Origin: Weissella muntiaci
GTDB taxonomy: Bacteria > Bacillota > Bacilli > Lactobacillales > Lactobacillaceae
DNA length: 64,000 nt
NCBI RefSeq assembly: GCF_008107635.1
Contig: NZ_SDGZ01000010.1
Location: forward strand, 137,128-201,127
Direction: 5' to 3'
Shown here: in pieces, positions 33,681 to 42,464 of the stretch
How the letters are laid out: each line of letters starts with the position of its first letter
Numbering within the stretch: position 1 is the first letter of the stretch
Notes under the pieces: model-generated
Database searches by the model: none
What the model was told of the DNA's origin: nothing
What the model saw: only the letters and a program-made list of their open reading frames with translations
Translations under genes and position numbers: made by a program

Positions 33681-35516
33681 TTACTCGGTTAAGTGGAAGT
33701 AATAAGTAGAAACTGTCACATCACGGCTACTCAAGGCCGTCCGCAACCTTAGCGAGTTTTGATTATGCAAGGCATGTTGCCAACCTTGCTTAGGCACAAA
33801 TTGTGGAATCAAGATCGTCAAAGAATGATTACGTTCTTTGGCACCCTTAGCAATTTCATCCACGAATCGAATCGCTGGTTCTGTGATGGAACGATATGAT
33901 GAATGAATATCTACATAACGCACATCTGGGAATTCACTTTTGAATTCAACACCTAAACGATGTTCCTTCTCTGGATTTGAATCAAATGACACGTGCATTG
34001 CCAAAACGCGATCGCCAATTGATTGCGCGTAATCAATCGCTTGCGCTGTAACTTTAGTTAGATTAGAAACTAGCACAACGACAGTCGCACCATCATAACG
34101 ATGACGCTTAATTGGCTCTTGCGAAATCACACGTAGCTGCTTAGCGACTAACTTATAATGATGGTTAATCTTGGTAAAGATCAAGACCATAATCGGCATC
34201 AAAATCAAATATGGCCATGCCGAACCGAAGTGCAACCAGAACAAGGTGATCACTAGAATTGCTGAAATCGCAGCGCCGATAAAGTTGATCATCGACTTGA
34301 AAATCCAGCGTGGTCCACGTAGACGGTACCAATGAATAATCATACCTGACTGACTCAATGTAAACGGTGTAAACACACCCACCGCATATAGTGGAATCAA
34401 TTGCTCAACTGAACCCTTAAAGATCAGAATCAGCACAATTGCACCCAAAGCAAGTGAGATAATACCATTTGAGTAACCTAAACGATCCCCTTTATCCATG
34501 TAACTGTGTGGCATGAACTTGTCTTTAGCCATGTTAAAGGCCAACTGTGGAAAGGCAGAGAAACCAGTATTCGCTGCCACGGCCAGAATTAGCGCCGTCG
34601 AAAGTTGAATAATGTAGAACGCAACGCCCCGACCGCCAAAAGTCACTTCTGTAATCTGAGCCAAGACGGTCGTATCATTTTTAGGAATGATGCCATAGTA
34701 ATATGACAAGAATGTAATTCCAGCAAAGAAGAAGCCAAGAATTGCCGACATCATCAACAAGGTTCCCGCTGCATTGCGCGACTTAGGTTCCTTAAAGTTT
34801 GGCACGGCATTTGAGATAGCTTCAACACCGGTCAAAGATGAAGAACCACTTGAGAATGCACGAAGGAATAATACCAACGAAATTCCACCAGCCGACTGAC
34901 CAATGTGGGCAGTCGCCATATATGGAACCGCACCCGTAGCAACGTTATAAAGACCGACAACCAACATAATCGCAATCGTTGTAATGAAAAGATAGACCGG
35001 AATCATCAAGAAGGTTGCGGATTCCCGCACCCCTCGCAGATTGATTGCCATCAACCCTAGTACAATCAAAATTGAAATTAAAATTGAATATGGTCGTAAG
35101 CTAGGAATTGCCGCAGCGATCGCATCCATCCCTGAAGAAACCGAAACAGCAACTGTCAGCATGTAGTCAACCAGCAAAGACCCACCGGCTACAAGTCCAG
35201 CTCGCTTACCCCAGTTTTCCGAGGAAACCATGTAGGCTCCTCCGCCACCCGGATATGCATGAATGATCTGCTGATAGGAAAAAGTAATTGCCGCCAACAA
35301 AACCAAAACCAATAACGCAATTGGTATCTGCATCCATAGCGTCAATGCACTAACTGCAACCAGGGCAATCGTAATTTGCTCCGGTCCATATGCAACTGAT
35401 GACAAAGCATCTGGGGATAGAAGTGCCAACGCCTTGAATCGATTCAAGTGTTGTCCCCCTTCGTCCAAGGTTTTAAGTGGTTTTCCAATTAAAACTCGCT
35501 TTAAAAAGCGCCACAT
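33681..35516 (-). CDS. kimA: KimA-type potassium importer (APC family)
   Basis: 611 residues, 12 transmembrane helices plus a C-terminal cytoplasmic USP-like domain. It aligns along its length with Bacillus KimA (YdaO): RFLKRVLIGKPLKTL start, LSPDALSSVAYGPEQI, YPGGGGAYMVSSENWG, GGSLLVDYMLTVAVS, AFSSGSSSLTGVEAISNAVPNF, AANTGFSAFPQLAFNMAKD and PLYAVGVFTPFTLSQSGM. The tail (VVVLVSNLTKVTAQAIDYAQS, LHSSYRS) matches the c-di-AMP binding domain. High-affinity K+ uptake inhibited by c-di-AMP is known for KimA; here inferred. RBS AGGAG. Confidence 0.9.
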   Translation of the reverse strand: MWRFLKRVLIGKPLKTLDEGGQHLNRFKALALLSPDALSSVAYGPEQITIALVAVSALTLWMQIPIALLVLVLLAAITFSYQQIIHAYPGGGGAYMVSSENWGKRAGLVAGGSLLVDYMLTVAVSVSSGMDAIAAAIPSLRPYSILISILIVLGLMAINLRGVRESATFLMIPVYLFITTIAIMLVVGLYNVATGAVPYMATAHIGQSAGGISLVLFLRAFSSGSSSLTGVEAISNAVPNFKEPKSRNAAGTLLMMSAILGFFFAGITFLSYYYGIIPKNDTTVLAQITEVTFGGRGVAFYIIQLSTALILAVAANTGFSAFPQLAFNMAKDKFMPHSYMDKGDRLGYSNGIISLALGAIVLILIFKGSVEQLIPLYAVGVFTPFTLSQSGMIIHWYRLRGPRWIFKSMINFIGAAISAILVITLFWLHFGSAWPYLILMPIMVLIFTKINHHYKLVAKQLRVISQEPIKRHRYDGATVVVLVSNLTKVTAQAIDYAQSIGDRVLAMHVSFDSNPEKEHRLGVEFKSEFPDVRYVDIHSSYRSITEPAIRFVDEIAKGAKERNHSLTILIPQFVPKQGWQHALHNQNSLRLRTALSSRDVTVSTYYFHLTE

Positions 35517-35532
35517 TTTTTCTCTCCTAATG

Positions 35533-35560
35533 TAAAAACACCTAGGTCACTGACCCAGGT
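35533..35560 (-). terminator. attenuator-like hairpin in the kimA leader
   Basis: ACCTGGGTCA / TGACCTAGGT stem (35560-35540, one G-U) followed by GTTTTTA, between promoter and start. It could regulate kimA by premature termination. No ydaO c-di-AMP riboswitch consensus was seen. Confidence 0.45.
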
Positions 35561-35602
35561 AGATTTATTTTCTAAAGTATTTTACTAAGTAATCACAGGT
35601 TA

Positions 35603-35631
35603 ATTGTATGACCGCAACTCACAATTGTCCA
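35603..35631 (-). promoter_or_regulatory. promoter of kimA
   Basis: TGGACA (35631-35626), 17-nt spacer, TACAAT (35608-35603) on the minus strand. Confidence 0.6.
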
Positions 35632-35669
35632 TACATTTAACTTAAAATATTTTCTCGTCGAAAATGACT

Positions 35670-37031
35670 TTATTCACCCGTAAAACGTTTTGGCTTACCC
35701 TTGTTCTTAGAATGCTTTCGTTTAGCCTGCTTTTCCTTTGCAAATCGGTCTTGCCGACTAACTGTTTCAACATTCTTACGGACCTTTTTAGCCGGCTTCT
35801 TCACTGGCTTTGGGCTCGACTTCCTTTGTTCAACAACCTGCGTCTCAACTTTATCCACCACAACTTGTTGAACGTCATTTGCCGCTGTTTGCGATGCAGA
35901 GGGTTTCGCCTCAGTCTCCTTTAGCTGACGTTCCTCAAGCGCTACCTTTGGTTTTGCAGCCATACCTGGTTTTCCAGTTAGATTAATCTCAACTGCGACC
36001 TTCCGGCGCAGATCACGTAAATCGTGGTCATTTCCAAAGGAAATCACTTGACCTGCCTTACCCATCCGACCAGTCCGACCAGCTCGATGAGTATAAGTCT
36101 CACCATCCCTTGGTAAATCAAAGTTAATTACGGCCGTCAAATCAGCAATATCCAATCCTCGTGCGGCAACATCGGTTGTTAGCAAGAATTTTGCCTTCCC
36201 TTTACGGAAATCTTCCAATGCTTTTTGACGTGTCGAGGACGAATCCCCTCGAGCAAGCGTCGCCATAGCAACGTGCTCATGCGCCAAATATGAAGCGGTG
36301 ATTTTCAACTGCTTAGTTGTATTAAAAAAGACCATCGCCTGGAACTTCTTTTGCGCTGCTAATTGTCGCAAACGTTTTGCGCGTTGATCAGTAGCCGTCA
36401 ACCAAAATTCGTGAGCAATACTGGTTGGCATTGGTACATCTCTTTGATCGATCCGTTCAAAATCACGATCAAAAAGGCCTGCAGCAATCGCTGGATTCAG
36501 CTCGGTAGCACCAAACATCGCCACTTGTACTTCCGGGTTATCAATCGCATCCCAGATGTGATCAATCTGATCAGCAGTCTCTTCCTGCAACAGAATATCT
36601 GCTTCGTCTAAAATTAAAGTCTTTAGACGCCCCAGTTTTAACTTGCCACTGTCCACTAATTCAGCAACACGGCCTGGGGTTCCGACTAAGACCTCAGGAT
36701 GTTTCTTTAATCGATCCAATTGATTCTTAACATTCGCCCCACCCGTTAATGCTAGCACACGCAAATCTAACAAAGCGGCCCATTCACGCATCACTCGAGT
36801 CGTTTGCATTGCCAGCTCTTGTGAAGGCGCCAAAATCAATACTTGTTCGGCATCGTTCGCAACCAAACGTGGCAAAATCGGCCAAGTAAAAGCCAAAGTC
36901 TTTCCTGTTCCAGTTGGCGCAAGTGCATCAATCGACTTTCCTGCTGCCATTGCTTCTGCAGTAGCCACCTGAATTGGTGTCGCCTGAGTAATGCCCACCT
37001 CAATCATATGTGTCTCAAACCGAGCATCCAT
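35670..37031 (-). CDS. DEAD-box RNA helicase
   Basis: 453 residues. Motifs: Q TPIQVATAEAMAAGKSIDA, I APTGTGKTLAF, Ia APSQELA, Ib TPGRVAEL, II LDEADILL, IV MVFFNTTKQL, V TTDVAARGLDI and VI HRAGRTGRMG. Motif III reads GAT (MFGATELN) instead of the usual SAT. The C-terminal ~75 residues are basic and rich in Lys/Arg (KPVKKPAKKVRK), for RNA binding. Resembles CshB/CshC-type helicases; which one is not decided. Confidence 0.93.
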   Translation of the reverse strand: MDARFETHMIEVGITQATPIQVATAEAMAAGKSIDALAPTGTGKTLAFTWPILPRLVANDAEQVLILAPSQELAMQTTRVMREWAALLDLRVLALTGGANVKNQLDRLKKHPEVLVGTPGRVAELVDSGKLKLGRLKTLILDEADILLQEETADQIDHIWDAIDNPEVQVAMFGATELNPAIAAGLFDRDFERIDQRDVPMPTSIAHEFWLTATDQRAKRLRQLAAQKKFQAMVFFNTTKQLKITASYLAHEHVAMATLARGDSSSTRQKALEDFRKGKAKFLLTTDVAARGLDIADLTAVINFDLPRDGETYTHRAGRTGRMGKAGQVISFGNDHDLRDLRRKVAVEINLTGKPGMAAKPKVALEERQLKETEAKPSASQTAANDVQQVVVDKVETQVVEQRKSSPKPVKKPAKKVRKNVETVSRQDRFAKEKQAKRKHSKNKGKPKRFTGE

Positions 37032-37130
37032 ATATCTATATCCTCATTTTCATTATCACTATCCACCACTATAACAAAAAAGGACCACTAACAACACTGT
37101 TAATCCCTGAATCCCGAACTTGCTAAACAC

Positions 37131-37175
37131 AAAATAAGGGTCAAACAACCCCATCGCTGGTTTTGTTTGACCCTT
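37131..37175 (-). terminator. terminator of the rlmCD-Gfo/Idh operon
   Basis: Perfect 13-bp stem AAGGGTCAAACAA / TTGTTTGACCCTT (37136-37175) followed by ATTTTG on the minus strand. Confidence 0.8.
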
Positions 37176-37190
37176 ACTATTACAAATTAA

Positions 37191-38189
37191 CTACTTCTTA
37201 TCGTTTGGAAAAACAATTCCCGCATCCATCCGCAACGCAGTCAACACATGATTGACCCGCTGACTCAATAACAACAAATCCTGATACTCCGCTTCAGTTT
37301 CACTTGGCTGATTAATCAACCTTGCAAAAGTAGCTGCTTCATCAACCATTGGATTTGCCGGACCGGGCTTGGAAATCACCTTTTCTTGCCCCTGCCCATC
37401 GTTATACTTAACTTCTTCAAGCTCGGCAATGTTAGAAATCAAGATTGTATCCCGTAATCCAAGGACCTCAGAATGCAAATATGAATTAGCACCTTTACCG
37501 AAAATTAGCGTCACATCAAAGTCTTGATAGCGTAAAATCGCAACACCCCGGCCATCACCACCATTACGCAATTTAGTTGCAAAATAATGTTGAGAATTTG
37601 GCAAACCAAACAATTTGATTGCCGCATACAGTGGATAAACCCCGAGATCAGCTAGCGCCCCAGCAGCAAACTTAGGACTAAGAACATTCGGTTCCTCGCC
37701 AGCTAGGTAAGCATCAAAACGTGAAGAATATTTTTCATAAACAAAAGTCGCTCCAGAAATATGCTCCATTGAATTAACGCATGTCTCCAAGGCCTTAAAG
37801 TTATCTTGTTGAATATGGCGGGCGGCTTCAAAGAAACGCACCTGTGGATGTTCACGCAACAAGCTATAAAGTTGTTCGAATTCGTTTGTATTGGCTACTG
37901 CCGACTTTTCAACAATCACATGCACACCATTGCGAATAGCAATGGCTGCTTGAATGAAATGTAAACTGTTAGGTGATGCAATGTACACTACATCAATCCC
38001 GCTGGTTAGCATGTCATTAACATCGGTATATACTTCGATATCTCCAGAGAAATTATCAGCAAATGTTTGCCCGCTCTCCATTCGGCGTGAGTAGACAGCC
38101 TTTAGCTGATAATCACCAGTAATGTGTGCCGCTTCGACAAACATTTTTGTAATCCAATTTGTACCAATTATTCCAAGTTGCAAAGTCAT
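37191..38189 (-). CDS. Gfo/Idh/MocA family oxidoreductase
   Basis: 332 residues. NAD(P)-binding LGIIGTNWITKMFVEAA (Rossmann), VVYIASPNSLHFIQAAIAI and the family HVIVEKSAVANTNEF (E-K-P replaced by E-K-S). The C-terminal domain has FAAGALADLGVYPLYAAIKLFG. Substrate unknown; related proteins act on sugars or inositol. 12 nt after rlmCD. Confidence 0.88.
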   Translation of the reverse strand: MTLQLGIIGTNWITKMFVEAAHITGDYQLKAVYSRRMESGQTFADNFSGDIEVYTDVNDMLTSGIDVVYIASPNSLHFIQAAIAIRNGVHVIVEKSAVANTNEFEQLYSLLREHPQVRFFEAARHIQQDNFKALETCVNSMEHISGATFVYEKYSSRFDAYLAGEEPNVLSPKFAAGALADLGVYPLYAAIKLFGLPNSQHYFATKLRNGGDGRGVAILRYQDFDVTLIFGKGANSYLHSEVLGLRDTILISNIAELEEVKYNDGQGQEKVISKPGPANPMVDEAATFARLINQPSETEAEYQDLLLLSQRVNHVLTALRMDAGIVFPNDKK

Positions 38190-38201
38190 ATAAAGCCTCC
38201 T

Positions 38202-39572
38202 CTAAACGTCTTTTTCAAACACCGTAACTGATTCAATATGTGTTGTTTGTGGGAATTGATCCACTGGCTGAATATCACCACTAATGTGATAACCATTCGC
38301 CAAGATTTGAACAGCATCACGCGCTAGCGTAGCTGGGTTACAACTAATATAGATTAACTTAGCTGGTGCCATTGCAGTCGCGGCGTCAATCAGCTCAGGC
38401 GTAAGTCCCTTACGTGGTGGATCAACGAAGATTACGTCTGGTTGTACCTCGGCTTCTTGCCAGGCAACCATTTGTTCTTCCGCTTTTCCCAATGTAAAGT
38501 GCACATTCTTAATACCATTAATTTTGGCATTCCGTTTGGCATCTTCAACCGCGCCTTCAACAATCTCGACACCCATTACTTCACGAACTCGATCAGCAAT
38601 CGTCAACGAAATTGTTCCAATTCCTGAATAAGCATCAATCACTAATTCATCGCCTTGCAAATTGGCCTTATCAGCTGCCAAACTGTAAAGACGTTCCGTT
38701 GTTTGTGGATTAACTTGATAGAAAGATAGTGGACCAATTTCAAACTGCTTATCAAACAGCGTGTCCTTAATAATCTTTGCTCCCCACAAAACATTATTTT
38801 CCCGTCCCATAATTACATTAGTCTTATCAGGATTAATATTTTGGATAATTGACTTAACTTCAGGCAAAGCCTCGCTAATTTCACGAACAATTTCATCAAC
38901 CAATTGAAGCTTCTTAGTTCGAGTCACTAGCACAACCATCATTTCATGGCTGTAATAACCACGGCGCACCATAATCGTCCGAATAACACCTTGGTTGGTA
39001 AACTCATCATAGGCCGGTACGTGATACTTACGCAAAATATCACGGACAACGACAATTGCCTTATCAATCTCAGGATCTTGAATATAATAATCCTCGATTG
39101 CAACCAAATTATGTGAATTACGACGATAGAAACCAGTTGTTAACTCGCCTTTAATCTCACGAACTGGAATTTGAGCTTTATTACGATATCCGACTGGATT
39201 CTCCATCCCAATCGTCTCAGCTACATTCGCATCAACATGAACTTTTTTAAACAATTCCACGATTTGTGACTGCTTATAAGCCAACTGTGCATCATATTTC
39301 AAATTAGCCAGTGGTGCAATTCCAGTTGTAATTGCATCTTGATCAACATCTTGATTACGGTTTGGTGAGTCCTTTAGACGCTTAATCACACGACCAAAAG
39401 CAAAATTCTTTTGGGCTTTTGTGATACCAACCTTTACAATTTCACCTGGAATCGCATTGACAACAAACACTGGAAAATCATCAATCTTCACTACACCAAG
39501 ACCTTGGTATGTTAAATCGATAACTTCGCCTTCAAACTCTTGATTCTTTACCACTGGGGATTTCGTCTTCAT
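38202..39572 (-). CDS. rlmCD: 23S rRNA (uracil-C5)-methyltransferase, RlmCD type
   Basis: 456 residues. TRAM domain at the N-terminus (EFEGEVIDLTYQGLGVVKID), then the SAM domain: VIDAYSGIGTISLTIADRVREVMGVEIVE, FVDPPRKGL and the catalytic CNPATLARD. It lacks the four-Cys Fe-S motif of E. coli RlmD; Gram-positive RlmCD enzymes methylate two sites of 23S rRNA. Start ATG 39572 with AAGGAG. Confidence 0.9.
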   Translation of the reverse strand: MKTKSPVVKNQEFEGEVIDLTYQGLGVVKIDDFPVFVVNAIPGEIVKVGITKAQKNFAFGRVIKRLKDSPNRNQDVDQDAITTGIAPLANLKYDAQLAYKQSQIVELFKKVHVDANVAETIGMENPVGYRNKAQIPVREIKGELTTGFYRRNSHNLVAIEDYYIQDPEIDKAIVVVRDILRKYHVPAYDEFTNQGVIRTIMVRRGYYSHEMMVVLVTRTKKLQLVDEIVREISEALPEVKSIIQNINPDKTNVIMGRENNVLWGAKIIKDTLFDKQFEIGPLSFYQVNPQTTERLYSLAADKANLQGDELVIDAYSGIGTISLTIADRVREVMGVEIVEGAVEDAKRNAKINGIKNVHFTLGKAEEQMVAWQEAEVQPDVIFVDPPRKGLTPELIDAATAMAPAKLIYISCNPATLARDAVQILANGYHISGDIQPVDQFPQTTHIESVTVFEKDV

Positions 39573-39630
39573 AAATTTCTCCTTTGTGAGCTTTGCGACG
39601 CCCATGCTTCTAACAGTATATCATGAATGA

Positions 39631-40941
39631 TTAATTCATTTGCGTTAGCAATCTCGCCCGTACCTCCGCGACAAAATAAAGCGACCCAGTAATGATGATT
39701 GGCTGTTCACTTGATAACTTCGCAAAGGCCACTTGCCAATTTGGGGCGGCACTAACATTTGTCCGGGAGATTGATGCCACCACAGCACTGGGATCAATCG
39801 CCTGACGTGCTGTTGGTGCTTGGAATCCAGCCACCGTTAGTTTCACGTTAGGTATGCTTGCCAAGATCTCCAACATTTCGATGTAATTTTTGTCCGTCAA
39901 AGCGCCAAAAATCACATTTACCTGTTGTTGTGGAAAATACTGGCGAATTGTTTGTCCCAAAAGTGTCACACCAGCCACATTATGTGCCCCATCAATGATT
40001 ACTTCAGGAGTGCTTGAAATCATTTCAAATCTAGCCGGCCAAGTAACCGTCGCCAACGCCTCCACTACATCTTGCCGGATTAGTGACCGCCCCAACTTAT
40101 CCAAAACAATTTCCGCCAAGCGGAGTGCCACACCTGCATTCCCTAGTTGATATTGTCCTCGCAAATTTAATGGAACCTGCTCGAACGTATGCACCGAGTC
40201 AAAATCAAAGTACGTTTGCGAGTCCAAGCTGCTACTTCCATGTACCGAGAAATCTTGGCCTAACCAACTCGCTTGCAGTCCTAAACGTTCAACATTCAAC
40301 GCCATAACACTTGTCGCTTCAGCTGGTAATTTACCAAACACAACTGGTACACCTGCTCGTAAAATCCCAGCCTTTTGCTCTGCAATCTTAGCTAAAGTAT
40401 CACCTAGAACGGCCATGTGATCGTAACTAACCGATGTTACAGCCGTGGCGAGCTTCTGTTGAGCAGGAACGATATTAGTCGTATCCCAACTCCCACCAAT
40501 TCCAACTTCTAACACAACGATATCAACTGGAAAACGTGCAAAGTAAAGAAACATCAATGCGGTCAATGTTTCAAATTCCGTGGGTCCGCCACCATCTAGG
40601 GTAATGTCAAGCTGTTCGACAACTGGTGCAATCTCTTGCATCAGCTGTAATAACCGTTCATCACTGATTTCACCAGCATCATCTTGAATTCTTTCATTGA
40701 ATCGCATGATAAATGGCGATGTAAAAAGGCCCACCGATAAGCCGGTTGCCCGTAAGATTTGGGCAAGCATTTTACTCGTTGAACCTTTTCCATTTGTACC
40801 AGTTATATGAACATATTTACTTTGCAAATGTGGATTTCCAAGGCGCGCCAATAACAATTCAATTCGTTCAAAGCTAGCGGTCTTTTTCCACTTATGGCGT
40901 CCATGAATGAATGCCAGCGCATCTGCATATGTTTCGATCAT
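39631..40941 (-). CDS. folC: bifunctional folylpolyglutamate/dihydrofolate synthase
   Basis: 436 residues. Mur-ligase family. P-loop HITGTNGKGSTSKML, SPFIMRFNERIQ, EVGIGGSWDTTNIV, SYDHMAVLGDTLAKIAEQKAGI, DGAHNVAGV. Start ATG 40941 shares one base with the upstream stop (TAATG); the longer TTG start is less likely. Far from folBK in this window. Confidence 0.94.
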   Translation of the reverse strand: MIETYADALAFIHGRHKWKKTASFERIELLLARLGNPHLQSKYVHITGTNGKGSTSKMLAQILRATGLSVGLFTSPFIMRFNERIQDDAGEISDERLLQLMQEIAPVVEQLDITLDGGGPTEFETLTALMFLYFARFPVDIVVLEVGIGGSWDTTNIVPAQQKLATAVTSVSYDHMAVLGDTLAKIAEQKAGILRAGVPVVFGKLPAEATSVMALNVERLGLQASWLGQDFSVHGSSSLDSQTYFDFDSVHTFEQVPLNLRGQYQLGNAGVALRLAEIVLDKLGRSLIRQDVVEALATVTWPARFEMISSTPEVIIDGAHNVAGVTLLGQTIRQYFPQQQVNVIFGALTDKNYIEMLEILASIPNVKLTVAGFQAPTARQAIDPSAVVASISRTNVSAAPNWQVAFAKLSSEQPIIITGSLYFVAEVRARLLTQMN

Positions 40942-41165
40942 TATTTCATTGTCCAATCAATCTTGTCTGGCTTTACAAAGGCCAATTCGAACAAAAAGCG
41001 TTCAACGCGTTGTTGTGACCACTTGCGTCCTTGATCTGGCAAAAGTCGATACGTCTTAATCAAACTATCTTTAACCCATTTAGCATTGGCATCTTTAATA
41101 TGTGTATTTTGAGCGATTAACTTTCCAAATTGCTCATTTGTAAATGTTTCTCCACGTGCAACCAT
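40941..41165 (-). CDS. small uncharacterised protein upstream of folC
   Basis: 74 residues from ATG 41165, with a strong AAGGAGG site. Mainly helical and basic (WSQQRVERFLFEL, HIKDANAKWVKDSLIKTYRLL). No family recognised; its coupling (TAATG) to folC suggests it is a real translated gene. No membrane segments. Confidence 0.6.
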   Translation of the reverse strand: MVARGETFTNEQFGKLIAQNTHIKDANAKWVKDSLIKTYRLLPDQGRKWSQQRVERFLFELAFVKPDKIDWTMK

Positions 41166-41198
41166 GATTACCTCCTTAGATTAATACTATTAAAAATA

Positions 41199-41227
41199 AT
41201 TATACGAGTTTTACTAGTTAAGTAAAA
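41199..41227 (-). promoter_or_regulatory. promoter of the small gene-folC operon
   Basis: TTTTAC (41227-41222), 17-nt spacer, perfect TATAAT (41204-41199) on the minus strand. The 41228-41448 stretch shows no gene. Confidence 0.65.
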
Positions 41228-41448
41228 GGACTTACTTCAATTCGTCTGCTTCAAGCGCTGCGTGATATTAAAAATCTGTAATTCGCCATCATCTAGCCAT
41301 AAAACGGTTCGGCGTATTACAAAAACAATATTTTCATCAAGGATACCAAAATAAGACATAAATTAACTGAAATTAATCCAACAAATTGCGAGATAATTCA
41401 AATGTAATTTAATTGATCTAATATATAAATAATCTCAAGGAGTATCAA

Positions 41449-42450
41449 ATGAAAATAATTTTACGCTTTATCATCCCCATATTAAGCTGCCTCACCCTAA
41501 TGACAACACCCCTATCTGCAAATACGAGCCGGACCGAGCCTGCTTTCTCGGTAAAAACCCTACCAAACCCGTATCAAAACGCTGGCAGTGGTTATTCCGA
41601 CTTAACCCTTGAGCCTGGTGCAGAAACGACGATTGCTCTAATGATCAGTAATGATGCTGATCAAATAGCCACTTTCAAATATCAGGCAACAAACGCATTT
41701 ACTAACGAAAACATTATTATTGACTATGCTGGCCACCCGACTAGCCAACAGCGTGTTGAAGGACCGCACTTTACTGATCTGGTCAGTGAAAAGACTGGTA
41801 GCATTGAGCTTGCCGCTAAAAGCAATCAAACCATCTATTTCAAGGTCAAAATGCCCGACGTACCCTTTGAAGGTCAGGTTATGGGTGGCATTCACATCAA
41901 TAAGATTAGTGACAAGAAAGCACCTGTATCGGGGTCAATTAAGAACGAATTTTCTTTTAGTAGCGCCGTCATCCTGCGCCAAGGCGATCAAATGGCTACC
42001 AAGCCGAAGCTTAAACTGACCAAAGCTAAATATCAGGTTACTAAAAGCGGTAGTCAAGTCCATGGTACACTCGTTAATTCGGCCCAAGCATACCGTAGCG
42101 GTTTGAAAATTAAAACTGAGATTCTTCGACGAGCGGACCAAAAAGTCCTTTTTACCGAAGAAAACGTTCATCGAGCAATTGCGCCTCGAACAACTACCAA
42201 CACGTTAGTCAATTTGAAAGATGCTCTACCAGCCGGCAAATATTATCTAAAATACACGACCACCATTGATCAGCATGAAACCAGCACTCAAGCACCCTTT
42301 ACGGTTTCAAAGACCGACACGGTTCGAAGTGGTTTGCAAATCAAAAATCCGCTCATGTTCTGCCTGATTGTATTAGGAGTTTTGATTCTTGGATTAGTCT
42401 TGCTAATTATTTGGCTAATCTACCGGCAGCGTAAGGCGAAACGAAATTAA
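41449..42450 (+). CDS. DUF916/DUF3324 WxL-binding cell-surface protein
   Basis: 333 residues. Signal peptide (about 1-24, cleaved near LSANTS), then the DUF916 domain (YSDLTLEPGAETTIALMISNDAD, FTDLVS, KVKMPDVPFEGQVMGGIHI) and the DUF3324-like second part (ATKPKLKLTKAKYQ, LVNLKDALPAGKYYLKYT). One C-terminal transmembrane helix (PLMFCLIVLGVLILGLVLLIIW) and basic tail keep it membrane-bound. Such proteins interact with WxL proteins and peptidoglycan. AAGGAG upstream. 14 nt before the next gene. Confidence 0.92.
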   Translation: MKIILRFIIPILSCLTLMTTPLSANTSRTEPAFSVKTLPNPYQNAGSGYSDLTLEPGAETTIALMISNDADQIATFKYQATNAFTNENIIIDYAGHPTSQQRVEGPHFTDLVSEKTGSIELAAKSNQTIYFKVKMPDVPFEGQVMGGIHINKISDKKAPVSGSIKNEFSFSSAVILRQGDQMATKPKLKLTKAKYQVTKSGSQVHGTLVNSAQAYRSGLKIKTEILRRADQKVLFTEENVHRAIAPRTTTNTLVNLKDALPAGKYYLKYTTTIDQHETSTQAPFTVSKTDTVRSGLQIKNPLMFCLIVLGVLILGLVLLIIWLIYRQRKAKRN

Positions 42451-42464
42451 CATGGAGACAAACT

